Assembly: GCF_000716435.1 (NCBI RefSeq)
Contig: NZ_JNWO01000007.1
Span: 868,001-932,000, forward strand
Origin: Streptomyces xylophagus
GTDB lineage: Bacteria > Actinomycetota > Actinomycetes > Streptomycetales > Streptomycetaceae
Reading direction: 5' to 3'
Length of the DNA stretch: 64,000 nt
This document shows, piece after piece, positions 1 to 9,378 of the stretch. The translations under genes and the position numbers were made by a program. Below the pieces are notes generated by a model. It did not search any database. It was given only the letters and a program-made list of their open reading frames with translations, and was not told the DNA's origin. Position 1 is the stretch's first letter, and every line of letters begins with the position of its first letter.

Positions 1-1828
1 CGGGGGACGTCCGCTCGACCAACCGTAGCGCGTAGTCGTCGTCCAGGTCGGTGACGCCGGAGAAGGCGATGGTGGGTACGGCGGCGGCGAGGGCGAGCGC
101 GTCGGCGGGGTGGGCGTCGAGGTGGCGTATCAACGCGCGGTCCCCGTCGGTGGATTGGACGCGGCGCGTGATCACTTCGACGAAGGAACGCTCGCGGTCG
201 TCGGCCCGTTCGTGTGCGCAGCGCTGGGCGTCGGCGAGCGCCCGGGGGACGTCGACGGCCGCCCCGCACTCGTGGCCGAGCAGGGCCAACGCCGCGTGGC
301 CCAGGGCGAATCCGGGGTCCAGGGCGACCGCGCGGGCGAAGGCGTCCTCCGCGCCTGCGCGCACCTTGAGGACGCGGTCCAGCCCGTTGCGGTACGCGGT
401 GGCCGCTTCGGCGTGGGTCGAGAGGGCGAGTCCGAGTCCGTCGACCGGCCTGCGGCGGGCGCGGCGGGTCGATGGAGCGAGCAACTGCCGGGCCAGGGCG
501 GCCGCCTGGACGCGAATCTCGGGGATCGCCGTGGTCTCCCAGAGTTCGCCGCGCCTCGGGGCGCCGAGGGTGAACAGCGGTCGTAGGGAACGACCTTGGC
601 CGTCGAGGAGACGTCCGTCGCGGGTGGCGGCCCCCATGCCGAGCGGACCGGGCACGGCCGCGCCGCTCTCGAACAGCCCGCGCCACAACGGGTCTTCGAG
701 CCGCTGCCCCGGGCCAGTGCAGTCGATCACCCAACCCGCGCGTACGGAACGGCCGTTGGACAGGGTGACCACGAAGGAGCCCTCGTCCTCCGCCACTTCG
801 GCGATCGTGCCGGTGTGCACCTGGAGGCGTCGTGCGGTGCGGGCCCGGGTCACCGACTCGGCGGTGGCGGGGGCCATGCGGTGGCGGTGGGTGTTCCAGA
901 TCGCGCCCTCGTTCGCGAGGAACTCGCCGCGTTCCTCGGGGGTGAGGCTGTGCCAGAGTCTCGCGGTGTGCGGGCGCAGGCTGTCCAGTGCGGGGCGCCA
1001 GTCGCCGTGGGTGCGGACGGAGCGGCTGACGTGCCGGTAGACGGTCCGGCGCAGTCCGCTCAGCGTCAGGTCGCGCGGCCACCTCGGCGCCTCCATCGCG
1101 CCGGCCGGTCCCAACGCGTGCGGCTGCGGCAGGAGTCCGCTGCGGGACACGGCGTGCACGGTGCGTTCGGGCCGGTCGAGGGTGAGGGCGAGGTCCACGG
1201 CGGTGAGGCCGGTGCCGACGAGGAGGATGTCGGCGGTGTCCTCGCGTACGGCGTCCAACGCACCGGGTTTCCAGGGCGAGTTGACGAAGCGGGTCGAGGT
1301 GCGCAGCGCGGGCGGGGCCCAGGCGGCCGTGGGAGCGGCGGGGCCGGTGGCCAGGACCGCGCTGTCGGCGGTGAGGAGTCCCCCGTCGGCGAGGTGGAGT
1401 TCCACCGGGCCTTCGGGGGTGCCGGTACAGCTCTCGGCGCGGGTGCGCAGTCGTCGTACGGAGACCGTGCCGTGGGAGCGGACGACGGCCTGGGCGAGGG
1501 TGTCGGCGAGGTAGGCGCCGTAGCGGTAGCGGGTGGCGAAGTCGGTGCCGCTGACGGTGGGTTCGCCGTGGCGGCACAGCCAGCGGGTGAAGTGGCCGGG
1601 GTCATCGGGGTAGCAACTCATGCCGCCCGCCTGCACGTTGAGGCGGTGGCGTGGATCAGGTGTGGCGTAGGCCGTGCCGCGGCCGGCTTCCGGGGCCGGG
1701 TCGACCAGGACCAGGTCGAGGGGGGTCCGGCGGCGCGTGGCCGTCTCGCACAGCTGGACGGCGGTCAGGATACCTGCCGCGCCCGCTCCGACGATCGCCA
1801 CGGTGGGCCGCTTGCGGACTTCGGTCAC
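1..1828 (-). CDS. FAD/NAD(P)-binding protein fused to a tetratricopeptide-like domain (partial, 3' end outside the window)
   Basis: I read this frame directly on the minus strand; it is open from the GTG start at 1828 to the window edge. GGAGG lies 5 nt before the GTG. The protein opens with a Rossmann FAD motif (VAIVGAGAAGI, about residues 9-19) and has a second nucleotide-binding glycine motif (ILLVGTGLTAVDLAL) and a VIDCTGPG segment, as in the NAD_binding_9 family of FAD proteins such as YdhS. After roughly 450 residues it runs without a stop into sequence resembling the TTC38-like tetratricopeptide family (GLGLALSTHAEAATAYRNG, AFARAVALDPGFALGHAALA). The substrate is unknown. Two such domains in one chain is unusual; a lost stop codon or sequence error is possible. 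Confidence 0.75.
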   Translation of the reverse strand, partial: MTEVRKRPTVAIVGAGAAGILTAVQLCETATRRRTPLDLVLVDPAPEAGRGTAYATPDPRHRLNVQAGGMSCYPDDPGHFTRWLCRHGEPTVSGTDFATRYRYGAYLADTLAQAVVRSHGTVSVRRLRTRAESCTGTPEGPVELHLADGGLLTADSAVLATGPAAPTAAWAPPALRTSTRFVNSPWKPGALDAVREDTADILLVGTGLTAVDLALTLDRPERTVHAVSRSGLLPQPHALGPAGAMEAPRWPRDLTLSGLRRTVYRHVSRSVRTHGDWRPALDSLRPHTARLWHSLTPEERGEFLANEGAIWNTHRHRMAPATAESVTRARTARRLQVHTGTIAEVAEDEGSFVVTLSNGRSVRAGWVIDCTGPGQRLEDPLWRGLFESGAAVPGPLGMGAATRDGRLLDGQGRSLRPLFTLGAPRRGELWETTAIPEIRVQAAALARQLLAPSTRRARRRPVDGLGLALSTHAEAATAYRNGLDRVLKVRAGAEDAFARAVALDPGFALGHAALALLGHECGAAVDVPRALADAQRCAHERADDRERSFVEVITRRVQSTDGDRALIRHLDAHPADALALAAAVPTIAFSGVTDLDDDYALRLVERTSP

Positions 1829-2170
1829 GAATACCTCCGGCGGTGGGCTGCCGCGGAGCCGTCGAAACGGAACTCCGCCTTCAGTTCCTTTCTCACTATT
1901 CCGACCGGGCAGGTGGGGAAGCCATGGCGAGACGGGGATCTCACCGGATACTCAGGGCCCCGGACGGCGCCTTCATACTCTGTTCACACTCGCGGAGCCT
2001 CCGGCAACCGTGGTTTCAGGCCTTCCTTCAGGTTCTCTTCACAGGAATCTCAGGTGGAGCCCCTGGGATTCAAAGATTCAATCCAGGGAAGTGACGCAGG
2101 ATGCAACGGCACTGGTGATCTCGTCGCGTACGGCCAGGGGGTGTGCGCGATATGCGGAGGAAGGCGTGTC
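1829..2170. other. Non-coding gap upstream of the L,D-transpeptidase gene
   Basis: I find no convincing gene in this 342-base stretch between divergent genes. It must hold both promoters. One visible element is an imperfect inverted repeat at 2061-2088 (CCCTGGGATT paired with AATCCAGGG) that also contains a direct repeat GATTCAA at 2067 and 2075. Its role is unknown. Confidence 0.4.
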
Positions 2171-3415
2171 GTGGGCGTGTCGCACATATCCAACCGGTCC
2201 GAGAAGCAGTCGGAGAGGTGGTCCCGGCGTGGGGTCCTCACCGTGCTCGGGGTGGTACCGGCCGCCGTTCTGACCGGCTGCAGCGGGTCCGCGGGCGCCA
2301 CGGAGAGCTCCTCCTCCGGTGGTTCGTCGTCCACCGCGTCCGTGAAGGCCGCGAAGACGCCGACCGTCACGGTCGTACCCGCCGACGGCACCAAGAAGGC
2401 CGATTTCACCGACCCGGTCACGGTCGTCGTGACCGACGGCACACTCGCGACCGTGAAGGTGACCGGCAACGACGGCTCCACGCTGGCCGGGTCCTTCAAC
2501 GACGCCAAGACGAAATGGACGTCCACGAAGAACCCGTACTCGGGCACGAAGTACACGGTCGCGGCGCAGGCGCAGGGCGCCGCCGCGAAGACCGCGACCT
2601 TCACCACCAAGTCGCCCGGCGAGACGTTCGTCGGCTACTTCACCCCCGAGGCGAACTCCACCTCCGGCGTCGGCATGCCCGTGTCGATCAACTTCACGCA
2701 CGCCGTCAAGGACCGGGCCGCCGTCCAGAAGGCGATCACGGTCACCGCCGAGCCGGCCGTCGAGGTCGTCGGGCACTGGTTCAGCGACACCCGGCTCGAC
2801 TTCCGGCCCGAGACGTACTGGGCGGCCGGCACGAAGATCACGCTCAGCCTGCGGCTGAAGGACGTCGAGGGCCAGGACGGCATCTACGGCGTTCAGTCCA
2901 AGGACGTCACCTTCAACATCGGGCGCGAGCAGATCAGCACGGTGGATCTGTCCAGCAAGGAGATGGTGGTCAAGCGGGACGGCAAGACCCTCGCCACCTA
3001 CCCGGTCAGCGGCGGCAACGCTCAGCACACCACCTGGGCCGGGATCATGGTGATCAGCGAGCGGTTCAAGCAGACCCGCATGGAGTCCTCGACGGTCGGG
3101 CTCGGTGACGAGTACGACATCTCCGACGTCCCGCACGCCCAGCGCCTGACCACCTCCGGCACCTTCGTGCACGGCAACTACTGGGCGTCCACCTCGGTGT
3201 TCGGCAACCAGAACACCAGCCACGGCTGCGTGGGCCTGCACGACGCCAAGGGCGCGAACAACAGCTCCGTGGCGGGCTACAAGTTCTACGACAGCTCGAT
3301 GCTCGGCGACGTCGTCATCGTGAAGAACTCCGGCGACAAGACCGTGGCGGCGGACAACGGCCTCAACGGCTGGAACCTGTCGTGGGCGGACTGGAAAGCG
3401 GGGAGCGCCGTCTAG
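2171..3415 (+). CDS. L,D-transpeptidase lipoprotein (YkuD domain, Ig-like N-terminal domains)
   Basis: This is a 414-residue exported cell-wall enzyme that should form 3-3 peptidoglycan cross-links. The N-terminus carries a twin-arginine-type signal (SRRGVLT) ending in a lipobox LTGC, so it is probably anchored to the outer face of the membrane. Two Ig-like/LppS-type domains follow. The C-terminal YkuD domain has the catalytic pattern H334-GNYW...SHGC-V-GLHD with nucleophile Cys353. The GTG at 2171 was chosen because GGAGGAAGG lies about 6 nt upstream; an in-frame GTG at 2177 is an alternative. The open frame extends far upstream but has no homology to the family there. Confidence 0.92.
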   Translation: MGVSHISNRSEKQSERWSRRGVLTVLGVVPAAVLTGCSGSAGATESSSSGGSSSTASVKAAKTPTVTVVPADGTKKADFTDPVTVVVTDGTLATVKVTGNDGSTLAGSFNDAKTKWTSTKNPYSGTKYTVAAQAQGAAAKTATFTTKSPGETFVGYFTPEANSTSGVGMPVSINFTHAVKDRAAVQKAITVTAEPAVEVVGHWFSDTRLDFRPETYWAAGTKITLSLRLKDVEGQDGIYGVQSKDVTFNIGREQISTVDLSSKEMVVKRDGKTLATYPVSGGNAQHTTWAGIMVISERFKQTRMESSTVGLGDEYDISDVPHAQRLTTSGTFVHGNYWASTSVFGNQNTSHGCVGLHDAKGANNSSVAGYKFYDSSMLGDVVIVKNSGDKTVAADNGLNGWNLSWADWKAGSAV

Positions 3416-3513
3416 TTCCGCTGGTTCCGACGGGGACGACATCCCGGGAAACCTCCGCAATCACCTCATTCATCGCCTGAACTCACCTGCGACGAAAGGA
3501 CTTTCACGGCTTC

Positions 3514-3528
3514 ACCTCTTGACGACCG
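3514..3528 (+). promoter_or_regulatory. Promoter block (-35 region) shared with the GH55 gene
   Basis: The 15 nt ACCTCTTGACGACCG contain a TTGACG -35-like hexamer. The identical 15-mer occurs at 61703-61717 upstream of the GH55 beta-1,3-glucanase gene, also followed 33-38 nt later by a LacI-type palindrome. This suggests a common promoter type for the two glucanase genes. Confidence 0.55.
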
Positions 3529-3565
3529 GAGTGGCTGAGAGCACATTGACCGCGCAACCACTGTG

Positions 3566-3579
3566 TGAGAGCGCTCTCA
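3566..3579. promoter_or_regulatory. LacI/CebR-type operator
   Basis: TGAGAGCGCTCTCA is a perfect 14-bp palindrome centred on GCGC, 46 nt before the GH16 start. It differs from the known Streptomyces CebR box (TGGGAGCGCTCCCA) by one base in each half-site, so a LacI-family repressor that responds to glucan-derived sugars is the likely ligand. No LacI gene lies in the window. Confidence 0.75.
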
Positions 3580-3625
3580 AGCAGGCACGGCACCCGCATC
3601 CCCACTCCGTACCCGAGAGGCACCC

Positions 3626-5023
3626 ATGAGTGAGACCTCCGGCACGCAGCACAGACCCCGTCCCCTACGACGTGTCCTGATCGCCGTCCTCAGCACCCTC
3701 GGCCTGGCGGCCGCCACCGCCACGGCCATCACCCTGCCCGCGAACGCCTCCGCGCCTACGCCCCCGTCGGGCTGGACGCAGGTGTTCCTGGACGACTTCA
3801 ACGGCACCGCGGGCACCGGTGTCTCCACCACCAACTGGCTCTACGACACCGGGACTTCGTATCCGGGCGGCGCCGCGAACTGGGGCACCGGCGAGGTCGA
3901 GACGATGACCTCGTCCACCAACAACGTGGCGCTCGACGGCAACGGCAACCTGCTGATCACGCCGCGCCGCGACGCCTCCGGCAACTGGACCTCGGGCCGT
4001 ATCGAGACCAACCGCACCGACTTCCAGCCGCCGGCCGGCGGGAAGCTGCGCGTCGAGGCCCGGATCCAGATGCCGAACGTCACGGGCTCGTCGGCGCTCG
4101 GCTACTGGCCCGCCTTCTGGATGCTGGGCGCGCCGTTCCGGGGCAACTACCAGAACTGGCCCAGCGTGGGCGAGTTGGACATCATGGAGAACGTCCAGGG
4201 TCTCAACACCGACTGGGCGACGGTGCATTGCGGCACCAACCCGGGCGGCCCCTGCAACGAGACGACCGGAATCGGCGGCAACACCGCCTGTACGGGGACC
4301 ACTTGCCAGGCCGGGTTCCACACCTACGCCATGGAGTGGGACAGGTCGACGAGCCCCGAGCAGATCCGCTTCTACCTCGACGGCGTCAACTTCCACACCG
4401 TGAACGCCAGTCAGGTCGACGCCACCACCTGGGCCAACGCCACCAACCACGGCTTCTTCATCATCCTGAACGTGGCGATGGGCGGCGGCTTCCCGGCGGC
4501 GTACGGCGGCGGCCCCACCAGCGCCACCGACCCCAACCACCCGATGACGGTGGACTACGTCCAGGTACTGCAGTCCAGTGGGAGCGGTACCACGACCCCG
4601 CCGACCGGCAGCCGTGACGCCTACAGCGCCATCCAGGCCGAGTCCTACGACAGCCAGTCCGGCACCATCGCCGAGACTACGACGGACACGGGCGGCGGTC
4701 AGGACATCGGCTCGATAGCCAACGGCGACTGGGCGCTCTACAAGGGCGTCAACTTCGGCTCCACGGCGGCCACCCAGTTCTACGGCCGGGTCGCGAGCGG
4801 TGCGGCGAGCGGGGTCAGCGGCCTGGTCCAGGTACGCCTCGACAGCCCCACCGCGACCCCGATCGGCAGCTTCTCGCTGGCCAACACCGGGGGCTGGCAG
4901 TCATGGAAGACGGTCCCGGCGAACATCAGCTCGGTCACCGGCACCCATGACGTCTATCTCACCTTCAGCAGCGGCCAGTCGGCGGACTTCGTGAACGTGA
5001 ACTGGTTCGACTTCGGTCACTGA
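3626..5023 (+). CDS. Secreted GH16 endo-beta-1,3-glucanase (laminarinase) with C-terminal CBM6
   Basis: The 465-residue protein begins with a Sec-type signal peptide (hydrophobic core around residues 15-37, cleavage near NASA-AP). The GH16 domain follows, with the laminarinase catalytic signature GELDIMEN (nucleophile Glu183, acid/base Glu188). After a short Ser/Thr/Pro linker near residue 325 comes a carbohydrate-binding module of family 6 (IQAESYDSQSGT ... NGDWALYKGVNF). It should cut laminarin or fungal cell-wall beta-1,3-glucan outside the cell. The ATG follows a GAGAGG site. A LacI-type operator upstream and a strong terminator downstream make it a monocistronic, sugar-regulated gene. 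Confidence 0.93.
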   Translation: MSETSGTQHRPRPLRRVLIAVLSTLGLAAATATAITLPANASAPTPPSGWTQVFLDDFNGTAGTGVSTTNWLYDTGTSYPGGAANWGTGEVETMTSSTNNVALDGNGNLLITPRRDASGNWTSGRIETNRTDFQPPAGGKLRVEARIQMPNVTGSSALGYWPAFWMLGAPFRGNYQNWPSVGELDIMENVQGLNTDWATVHCGTNPGGPCNETTGIGGNTACTGTTCQAGFHTYAMEWDRSTSPEQIRFYLDGVNFHTVNASQVDATTWANATNHGFFIILNVAMGGGFPAAYGGGPTSATDPNHPMTVDYVQVLQSSGSGTTTPPTGSRDAYSAIQAESYDSQSGTIAETTTDTGGGQDIGSIANGDWALYKGVNFGSTAATQFYGRVASGAASGVSGLVQVRLDSPTATPIGSFSLANTGGWQSWKTVPANISSVTGTHDVYLTFSSGQSADFVNVNWFDFGH

Positions 5024-5041
5024 TCCCGACTCCCCACGGAC

Positions 5042-5075
5042 AAAGGGGGCTCCACGCGCGCGTGGAGCCCCCTTT
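5042..5075. terminator. Strong bidirectional terminator hairpin
   Basis: A perfect 34-nt palindrome (AAAGGGGGCTCCACGCG and its exact complement) ends in TTT on one strand and begins with AAA, i.e. TTT on the other. It sits 19 nt after the GH16 stop and 17 nt from the stop of the convergent AraC gene, so it can serve both. Confidence 0.9.
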
Positions 5076-5091
5076 CGGCATGCCCGCACCC

Positions 5092-5991
5092 TCAGCGCAG
5101 CTCCGCCCGAAACCCCGCCGGCGTCAGGTCGGTGTGCTGATGGAAGAACTTCGAGAAGTTCGCCGCGTCCGGAAACCCGACCGCCGCCCCCACCCGGCCG
5201 ATCGGCAGGTCCGTGTGGGCCAACAGCCGCTTCGCCTCCAGGACGACGCGTTTGTCGATGAAGCCCTTGGGGGTCTCGCCGGTGGCGGCGCGGACCGCGC
5301 GGACGAGGGTGCGGCGGGAGTAGCCGAGGGCGTCGGCGTAGGCGCTGACGCTGTGGTTGGTGGCGAAGCCCTTCTCGACGGCGTCGCGGAAGAGCGTGAA
5401 CGTCGTGTCGGCCTGTTGCCGGGCCGCCTCCGCCGAGCTGGCCGCGAGATGCGCGAGCCGGAGCAGGAAGGCCGTCAGGGAGTGTCGTAGGACCGAGGTG
5501 TGCAGGCTCAGGGGGAGGGTCTCCGTGTCCTCGTACTCGCGTTGGAGCTGGCCCAGGGAGGCGCGCAGGGCGGCCAGGCGGGGCTCGTCGGGGTGCAGGA
5601 GAGGGGGGAGGTCGTAGCGGTACAGGCCTGTCGCCTCGACCGTGGCGCGGGGGAGGAAGCCGGGCTGCATGGTCAGGGCGGTGCCGCGGTACTCGTCGGG
5701 CCGGGAGAAGCGGTGGACCTGGCCGGGACGGATCCACAGGACGTCGCCGGCGTTCGCCTCGTACTCGGCGAAGTCGATCATGTGGCGGACCGGGCCCTCG
5801 GAGAAGAGCATCACCACATGGAAGTCGATGCGGTGGACGCGGTGCAGGGGTACGTCGGCGTGCCAGGCGCGCCCGGCACCCATCGGGCCGACCTGCATGC
5901 CGACGCCGCAGACGCTCAGATCGACAGGGAAGGGAAACGTTCTGATCACGTCGCCGTCACCGCCGACGTCTTGGATAGTTCTGTCCGTCAT
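5092..5991 (-). CDS. AraC-family transcriptional regulator
   Basis: The 299-residue protein has an N-terminal cupin-like effector domain (HRIDFHVVMLFSEGPVRHMI) and a C-terminal double helix-turn-helix of the AraC/XylS type (AYADALGYSRRTLVRAVRAA and VGAAVGFPDAANFSKFFHQH). The ATG at 5991 is preceded by GAGAAGGA; an upstream in-frame ATG at 6051 lacks such a site. It is transcribed away from the pentose-phosphate operon and could control it or the upstream glucanase, but the sequence does not settle this. Confidence 0.88.
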   Translation of the reverse strand: MTDRTIQDVGGDGDVIRTFPFPVDLSVCGVGMQVGPMGAGRAWHADVPLHRVHRIDFHVVMLFSEGPVRHMIDFAEYEANAGDVLWIRPGQVHRFSRPDEYRGTALTMQPGFLPRATVEATGLYRYDLPPLLHPDEPRLAALRASLGQLQREYEDTETLPLSLHTSVLRHSLTAFLLRLAHLAASSAEAARQQADTTFTLFRDAVEKGFATNHSVSAYADALGYSRRTLVRAVRAATGETPKGFIDKRVVLEAKRLLAHTDLPIGRVGAAVGFPDAANFSKFFHQHTDLTPAGFRAELR

Positions 5992-6069
5992 GTCCTTCTC
6001 GCGCCGCCCGGAAGCCGAACTCGGTGTCCCACTTTCACCACAGGCTGGCACACCGGCACCTTCCCTCGT

Positions 6070-6084
6070 AAAAGTCAGACTTTT
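6070..6084. promoter_or_regulatory. Perfect palindromic operator upstream of tkt
   Basis: AAAAGTC-A-GACTTTT is a perfect odd-length palindrome in an A/T-rich island (about 6068-6096) of an otherwise G/C-rich region, 54 nt before the tkt start. It has the size and symmetry of a GntR- or DeoR-type repressor site. No matching regulator is identified; the neighbouring AraC protein would be expected to prefer direct repeats. Confidence 0.6.
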
Positions 6085-6137
6085 AGATTTGAAGACGTCC
6101 GAGCAGTTCTTCCGCTCTTACCGAGGACTTCTTGAAG

Positions 6138-8213
6138 ATGAACGCGCACACACCTGACAGCTTCGAGTGGACCGATCTCGACCGTCGCGCCGTCGACACC
6201 GCCCGTGTTCTGGCCGCTGACGCGGTCCAAAAGGTCGGCAACGGACACCCGGGCACCGCGATGGCCCTGGCTCCCGCCGCGTACACGATCTTTCAGAAGG
6301 TGATGCGTCACGACCCCGCGGATCCCGAGTGGACCGGCCGTGACCGCTTCGTCCTCTCCCCCGGCCACACCTCGCTGACGCTGTACACGCAGCTGTACCT
6401 CGCCGGGTACGAGCTGGAGCTGGACGACCTGAAGGCGTTCCGGACGCACGGTTCGAAGACGCCTGGCCACCCCGAGTACGGGCACACGGCCGGTGTGGAG
6501 ACCACGACAGGACCGCTCGGCCAGGGTGTCGCCAACGCGGTGGGCATGGCGATGGCCGCCCGCTACGAGCGTGGCCTGTTCGACCCCGAGGCCCCCGAGG
6601 GCGAGTCGCCCTTCGACCACACCATCTGGGCGATCGTCTCCGACGGCGACCTGGAGGAGGGCATCTCCGCCGAGGCCTCCTCCCTGGCCGGCCACCAGAA
6701 GCTCGGCAACCTCGTCTTCGTCTACGACGACAACCACATCTCCATCGAGGGCGACACCGCGACCGCCTTCTCCGAGGACGTGCTGAAGCGGTACGAGGCC
6801 TACGGCTGGCACACCCAGCGCATCGAGCCCGCCGCCGACGGCGACATCGACCCGCACGCGCTGTACACGGCGCTCAGGACGGCGCAGGCCGAGACCGGGC
6901 GCCCCTCGATCATCGCGATGCGCACGATCATCGCTTGGCCCGCTCCAAACGCCCAGAACACCGAGGCCGCCCACGGCTCCGCGCTCGGCGCCGACGAGAT
7001 CGCCGCCACCAAGCGCGTCCTCGGCTTCGACCCCGAGAAGGCCTTCGAGGTCGCCGACGAGGTCATCGCGCACAGCCGCAAGGCCCTGGACCGGGGTGCC
7101 GAGGCGCACTCCGCGTGGGACAAGCAACTCGACAAGTGGCGCGGCGCCCAGCCCGAGCGGGCGAAGCTCTTCGACAGGATCGTCGCGGGCCAGCTCCCCG
7201 AGGGCTGGGAGGACTCCCTGCCGGTGTTCGAGGCGGGCTCCTCCGTCGCGACCCGCGCCGCTTCCGGCAAGGTCCTCCAGGCACTTGGAACGGTCCTGCC
7301 CGAGCTGTGGGGCGGCTCCGCCGACCTGGCCGGCTCGAACAACACCACCATCGACAAGACGTCGTCCTTCCTCCCGAAGGGCAACCCGCTGCCGGAGGCC
7401 GACCCGTACGGTCGTACGATCCACTTCGGTATCCGCGAGCACTCGATGGCGGCCGAGATGAACGGCATCGCCCTGCACGGCAACACCCGTGTCTACGGCG
7501 GCACCTTCCTGGTGTTCTCCGACTACATGCGCAACGCCGTCCGCCTCTCCGCGCTGATGCAGCTCCCAGTGACGTACGTCTGGACCCACGACTCCATCGG
7601 CCTCGGCGAGGACGGCCCCACCCACCAGCCGGTCGAGCACCTCGCCTCGCTGCGCGCCATCCCGGGCCTGAACATCGTGCGCCCGGCCGACGCCAACGAG
7701 ACCGCGATCGCCTGGGCCGAGATCCTCAAGCGGCACGCCACCGACCCGGCCCCGCACGGCCTCGCGCTGACCCGTCAGGGTGTGCCGACGTACGCGCCCA
7801 ACTCCGATGCGGCGCGCGGCGGTTACGTCCTGAAGGACTCCTCCACCGAGACCCCCGACGTGGTGCTCATCGCGACCGGTTCCGAGGTCCACCTCGCCGT
7901 CGAGGCGCGGGAGCGGCTGGAGGCCGAGGGCGTGGGCACCCGGGTGGTGTCGATGCCGTCCGTGGAGTGGTTCGAGGAGCAGTCGCGCGAGTACCGCGAC
8001 AGCGTCCTTCCGCCGTCTGTGAAGGCCCGCGTTGCGGTCGAGGCCGGGATCGGTCTCACGTGGTACCGGTTCGTGGGTGACGCAGGACGCATCGTCTCCC
8101 TCGAACACTTCGGCGCCTCCGCCGATGCCAAGACCCTGTTCGCCGAGTTCGGTTTCACGGCCGAGAACGTCGCCGCTGTCGCCAGGGAATCCCTCGCCGC
8201 CGCGCGCGGTTGA
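6138..8213 (+). CDS. tkt: Transketolase
   Basis: This ThDP-dependent enzyme transfers two-carbon ketol units in the non-oxidative pentose-phosphate pathway. The 691-residue product is full length for the family. It shows the substrate/cofactor loop [13 protein letters not shown] near the start, the ThDP/Mg motif SDGDLEEG...NLVFVYDDN and the C-terminal half with [13 protein letters not shown]. The ATG at 6138 lies 11 nt after a GAGG; an in-frame TTG at 6132 would add two residues. It is the first gene of a six-gene sugar-phosphate operon. Streptomycetes usually carry two such clusters, and this looks like the one with its own zwf and pgi. Confidence 0.96.
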   Translation: MNAHTPDSFEWTDLDRRAVDTARVLAADAVQKVGNGHPGTAMALAPAAYTIFQKVMRHDPADPEWTGRDRFVLSPGHTSLTLYTQLYLAGYELELDDLKAFRTHGSKTPGHPEYGHTAGVETTTGPLGQGVANAVGMAMAARYERGLFDPEAPEGESPFDHTIWAIVSDGDLEEGISAEASSLAGHQKLGNLVFVYDDNHISIEGDTATAFSEDVLKRYEAYGWHTQRIEPAADGDIDPHALYTALRTAQAETGRPSIIAMRTIIAWPAPNAQNTEAAHGSALGADEIAATKRVLGFDPEKAFEVADEVIAHSRKALDRGAEAHSAWDKQLDKWRGAQPERAKLFDRIVAGQLPEGWEDSLPVFEAGSSVATRAASGKVLQALGTVLPELWGGSADLAGSNNTTIDKTSSFLPKGNPLPEADPYGRTIHFGIREHSMAAEMNGIALHGNTRVYGGTFLVFSDYMRNAVRLSALMQLPVTYVWTHDSIGLGEDGPTHQPVEHLASLRAIPGLNIVRPADANETAIAWAEILKRHATDPAPHGLALTRQGVPTYAPNSDAARGGYVLKDSSTETPDVVLIATGSEVHLAVEARERLEAEGVGTRVVSMPSVEWFEEQSREYRDSVLPPSVKARVAVEAGIGLTWYRFVGDAGRIVSLEHFGASADAKTLFAEFGFTAENVAAVARESLAAARG

Positions 8214-8232
8214 TCCGATCGCCAGAAAGAAG

Positions 8233-9378
8233 ATGATCACAGTGACCGAAGTGACCGCCACCGCGGGAGCTCTCAAGCGCCTGTCCGACGAGGGCGTCTC
8301 CATCTGGCTGGACGACCTGTCGCGCAAGCGGATCGAGTCCGGCAACCTCGCCGAACTCGTCGACACCAAGAACGTCGTCGGCGTCACCACCAACCCGTCC
8401 ATCTTCCAGGCCGCCATCGGCTCCGGCGAGGGCTACGAGGAGCAGCTCGCCGACCTCGCCGTGCGCAAGGTGACGGTCGAGGAAGCCGTACGGATGATGA
8501 CCACGGCCGACGTCCGCGCCGCCGCCGACATCCTGCGCCCGGTCTACGAGGCGACCGGCGGCCGGGACGGCCGGGTCTCCATCGAGGTCGACCCGCGCCT
8601 GGCCCACCACACGGCGGCGACGATCGCCGAGGCCAAGCAGCTGGCCTGGCTGGTGGACCGTTCCAACGTGATGATCAAGATCCCGGCGACGAAGGCCGGT
8701 CTCCCGGCCATCACCGAGGTCATCGGCGAGGGCATCAGCGTCAACGTCACGCTGATCTTCTCCCTGGAGCGCTACCGCGAGGTCATGGACGCCTACCTGG
8801 CCGGCCTGGAGAAGGCACGCGCCGCGGGCATCGACCTCGCGACCATCCACTCCGTGGCCTCTTTCTTCGTCTCTCGCGTCGACTCCGAGATCGACAAGCG
8901 CCTGACCGCGCTCGCCACGGACGAGGCCCTCGCCCTCAAGGGCAAGGCCGCCCTCGCCAACGCGCGGCTCGCCTACCAGGCCTACGAAGAGGTCTTCGCC
9001 GGCGGCCGTTGGACCGGTCTCGCGAGCGCCGGCGCCAACAGGCAGCGCCCCCTCTGGGCCTCGACCGGCGTGAAGGACCCGTCCTACAAGGACACCCTGT
9101 ACGTCGACGAGCTGGTCGCGCCCGGCACGGTCAACACCATGCCGGAGGCCACCCTGAACGCCACCGCCGACCACGGCGACATCCACGGCGACACGGTGAC
9201 CGGCGGCTACGCGCAGGCACGCGCCGACCTGGACGCCGTAGAGCGACTGGGGATCTCGTACGACGTCGTCGTCAAGCAGTTGGAGGACGAGGGCGTCGCC
9301 AAGTTCGAGGTGGCCTGGCAGGACCTGCTGGACGCCGTCGCGAAGTCACTGAGCGGCAAGGGGGTCGACGGGGAATGA
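8233..9378 (+). CDS. tal: Transaldolase
   Basis: The 381-residue protein transfers dihydroxyacetone units between sedoheptulose-7-phosphate and glyceraldehyde-3-phosphate. It has the transaldolase signature [10 protein letters not shown] near residue 57 and the Schiff-base lysine in the segment [12 protein letters not shown]. It lies 19 nt after tkt. The chosen ATG at 8233 has a weak AGAAAGAA in front; the GTG at 8242 is an alternative start. Its stop overlaps the zwf start by 4 nt (ATGA), which implies translational coupling. Confidence 0.95.
   Translation: MITVTEVTATAGALKRLSDEGVSIWLDDLSRKRIESGNLAELVDTKNVVGVTTNPSIFQAAIGSGEGYEEQLADLAVRKVTVEEAVRMMTTADVRAAADILRPVYEATGGRDGRVSIEVDPRLAHHTAATIAEAKQLAWLVDRSNVMIKIPATKAGLPAITEVIGEGISVNVTLIFSLERYREVMDAYLAGLEKARAAGIDLATIHSVASFFVSRVDSEIDKRLTALATDEALALKGKAALANARLAYQAYEEVFAGGRWTGLASAGANRQRPLWASTGVKDPSYKDTLYVDELVAPGTVNTMPEATLNATADHGDIHGDTVTGGYAQARADLDAVERLGISYDVVVKQLEDEGVAKFEVAWQDLLDAVAKSLSGKGVDGE

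Noticed and set aside
596..2170. N-terminal 500-residue extension of the L,D-transpeptidase frame
   Set aside because: The upstream part is antisense to the FAD gene. A lipoprotein signal and a good ribosome site place the start at 2171.
2050..3460. Long minus-strand open frames opposite the L,D-transpeptidase, transketolase and other genes
   Set aside because: They are the antisense frames expected in very high G+C DNA. They lack ribosome sites, have Arg/Gly/Val-rich composition and no family motifs.
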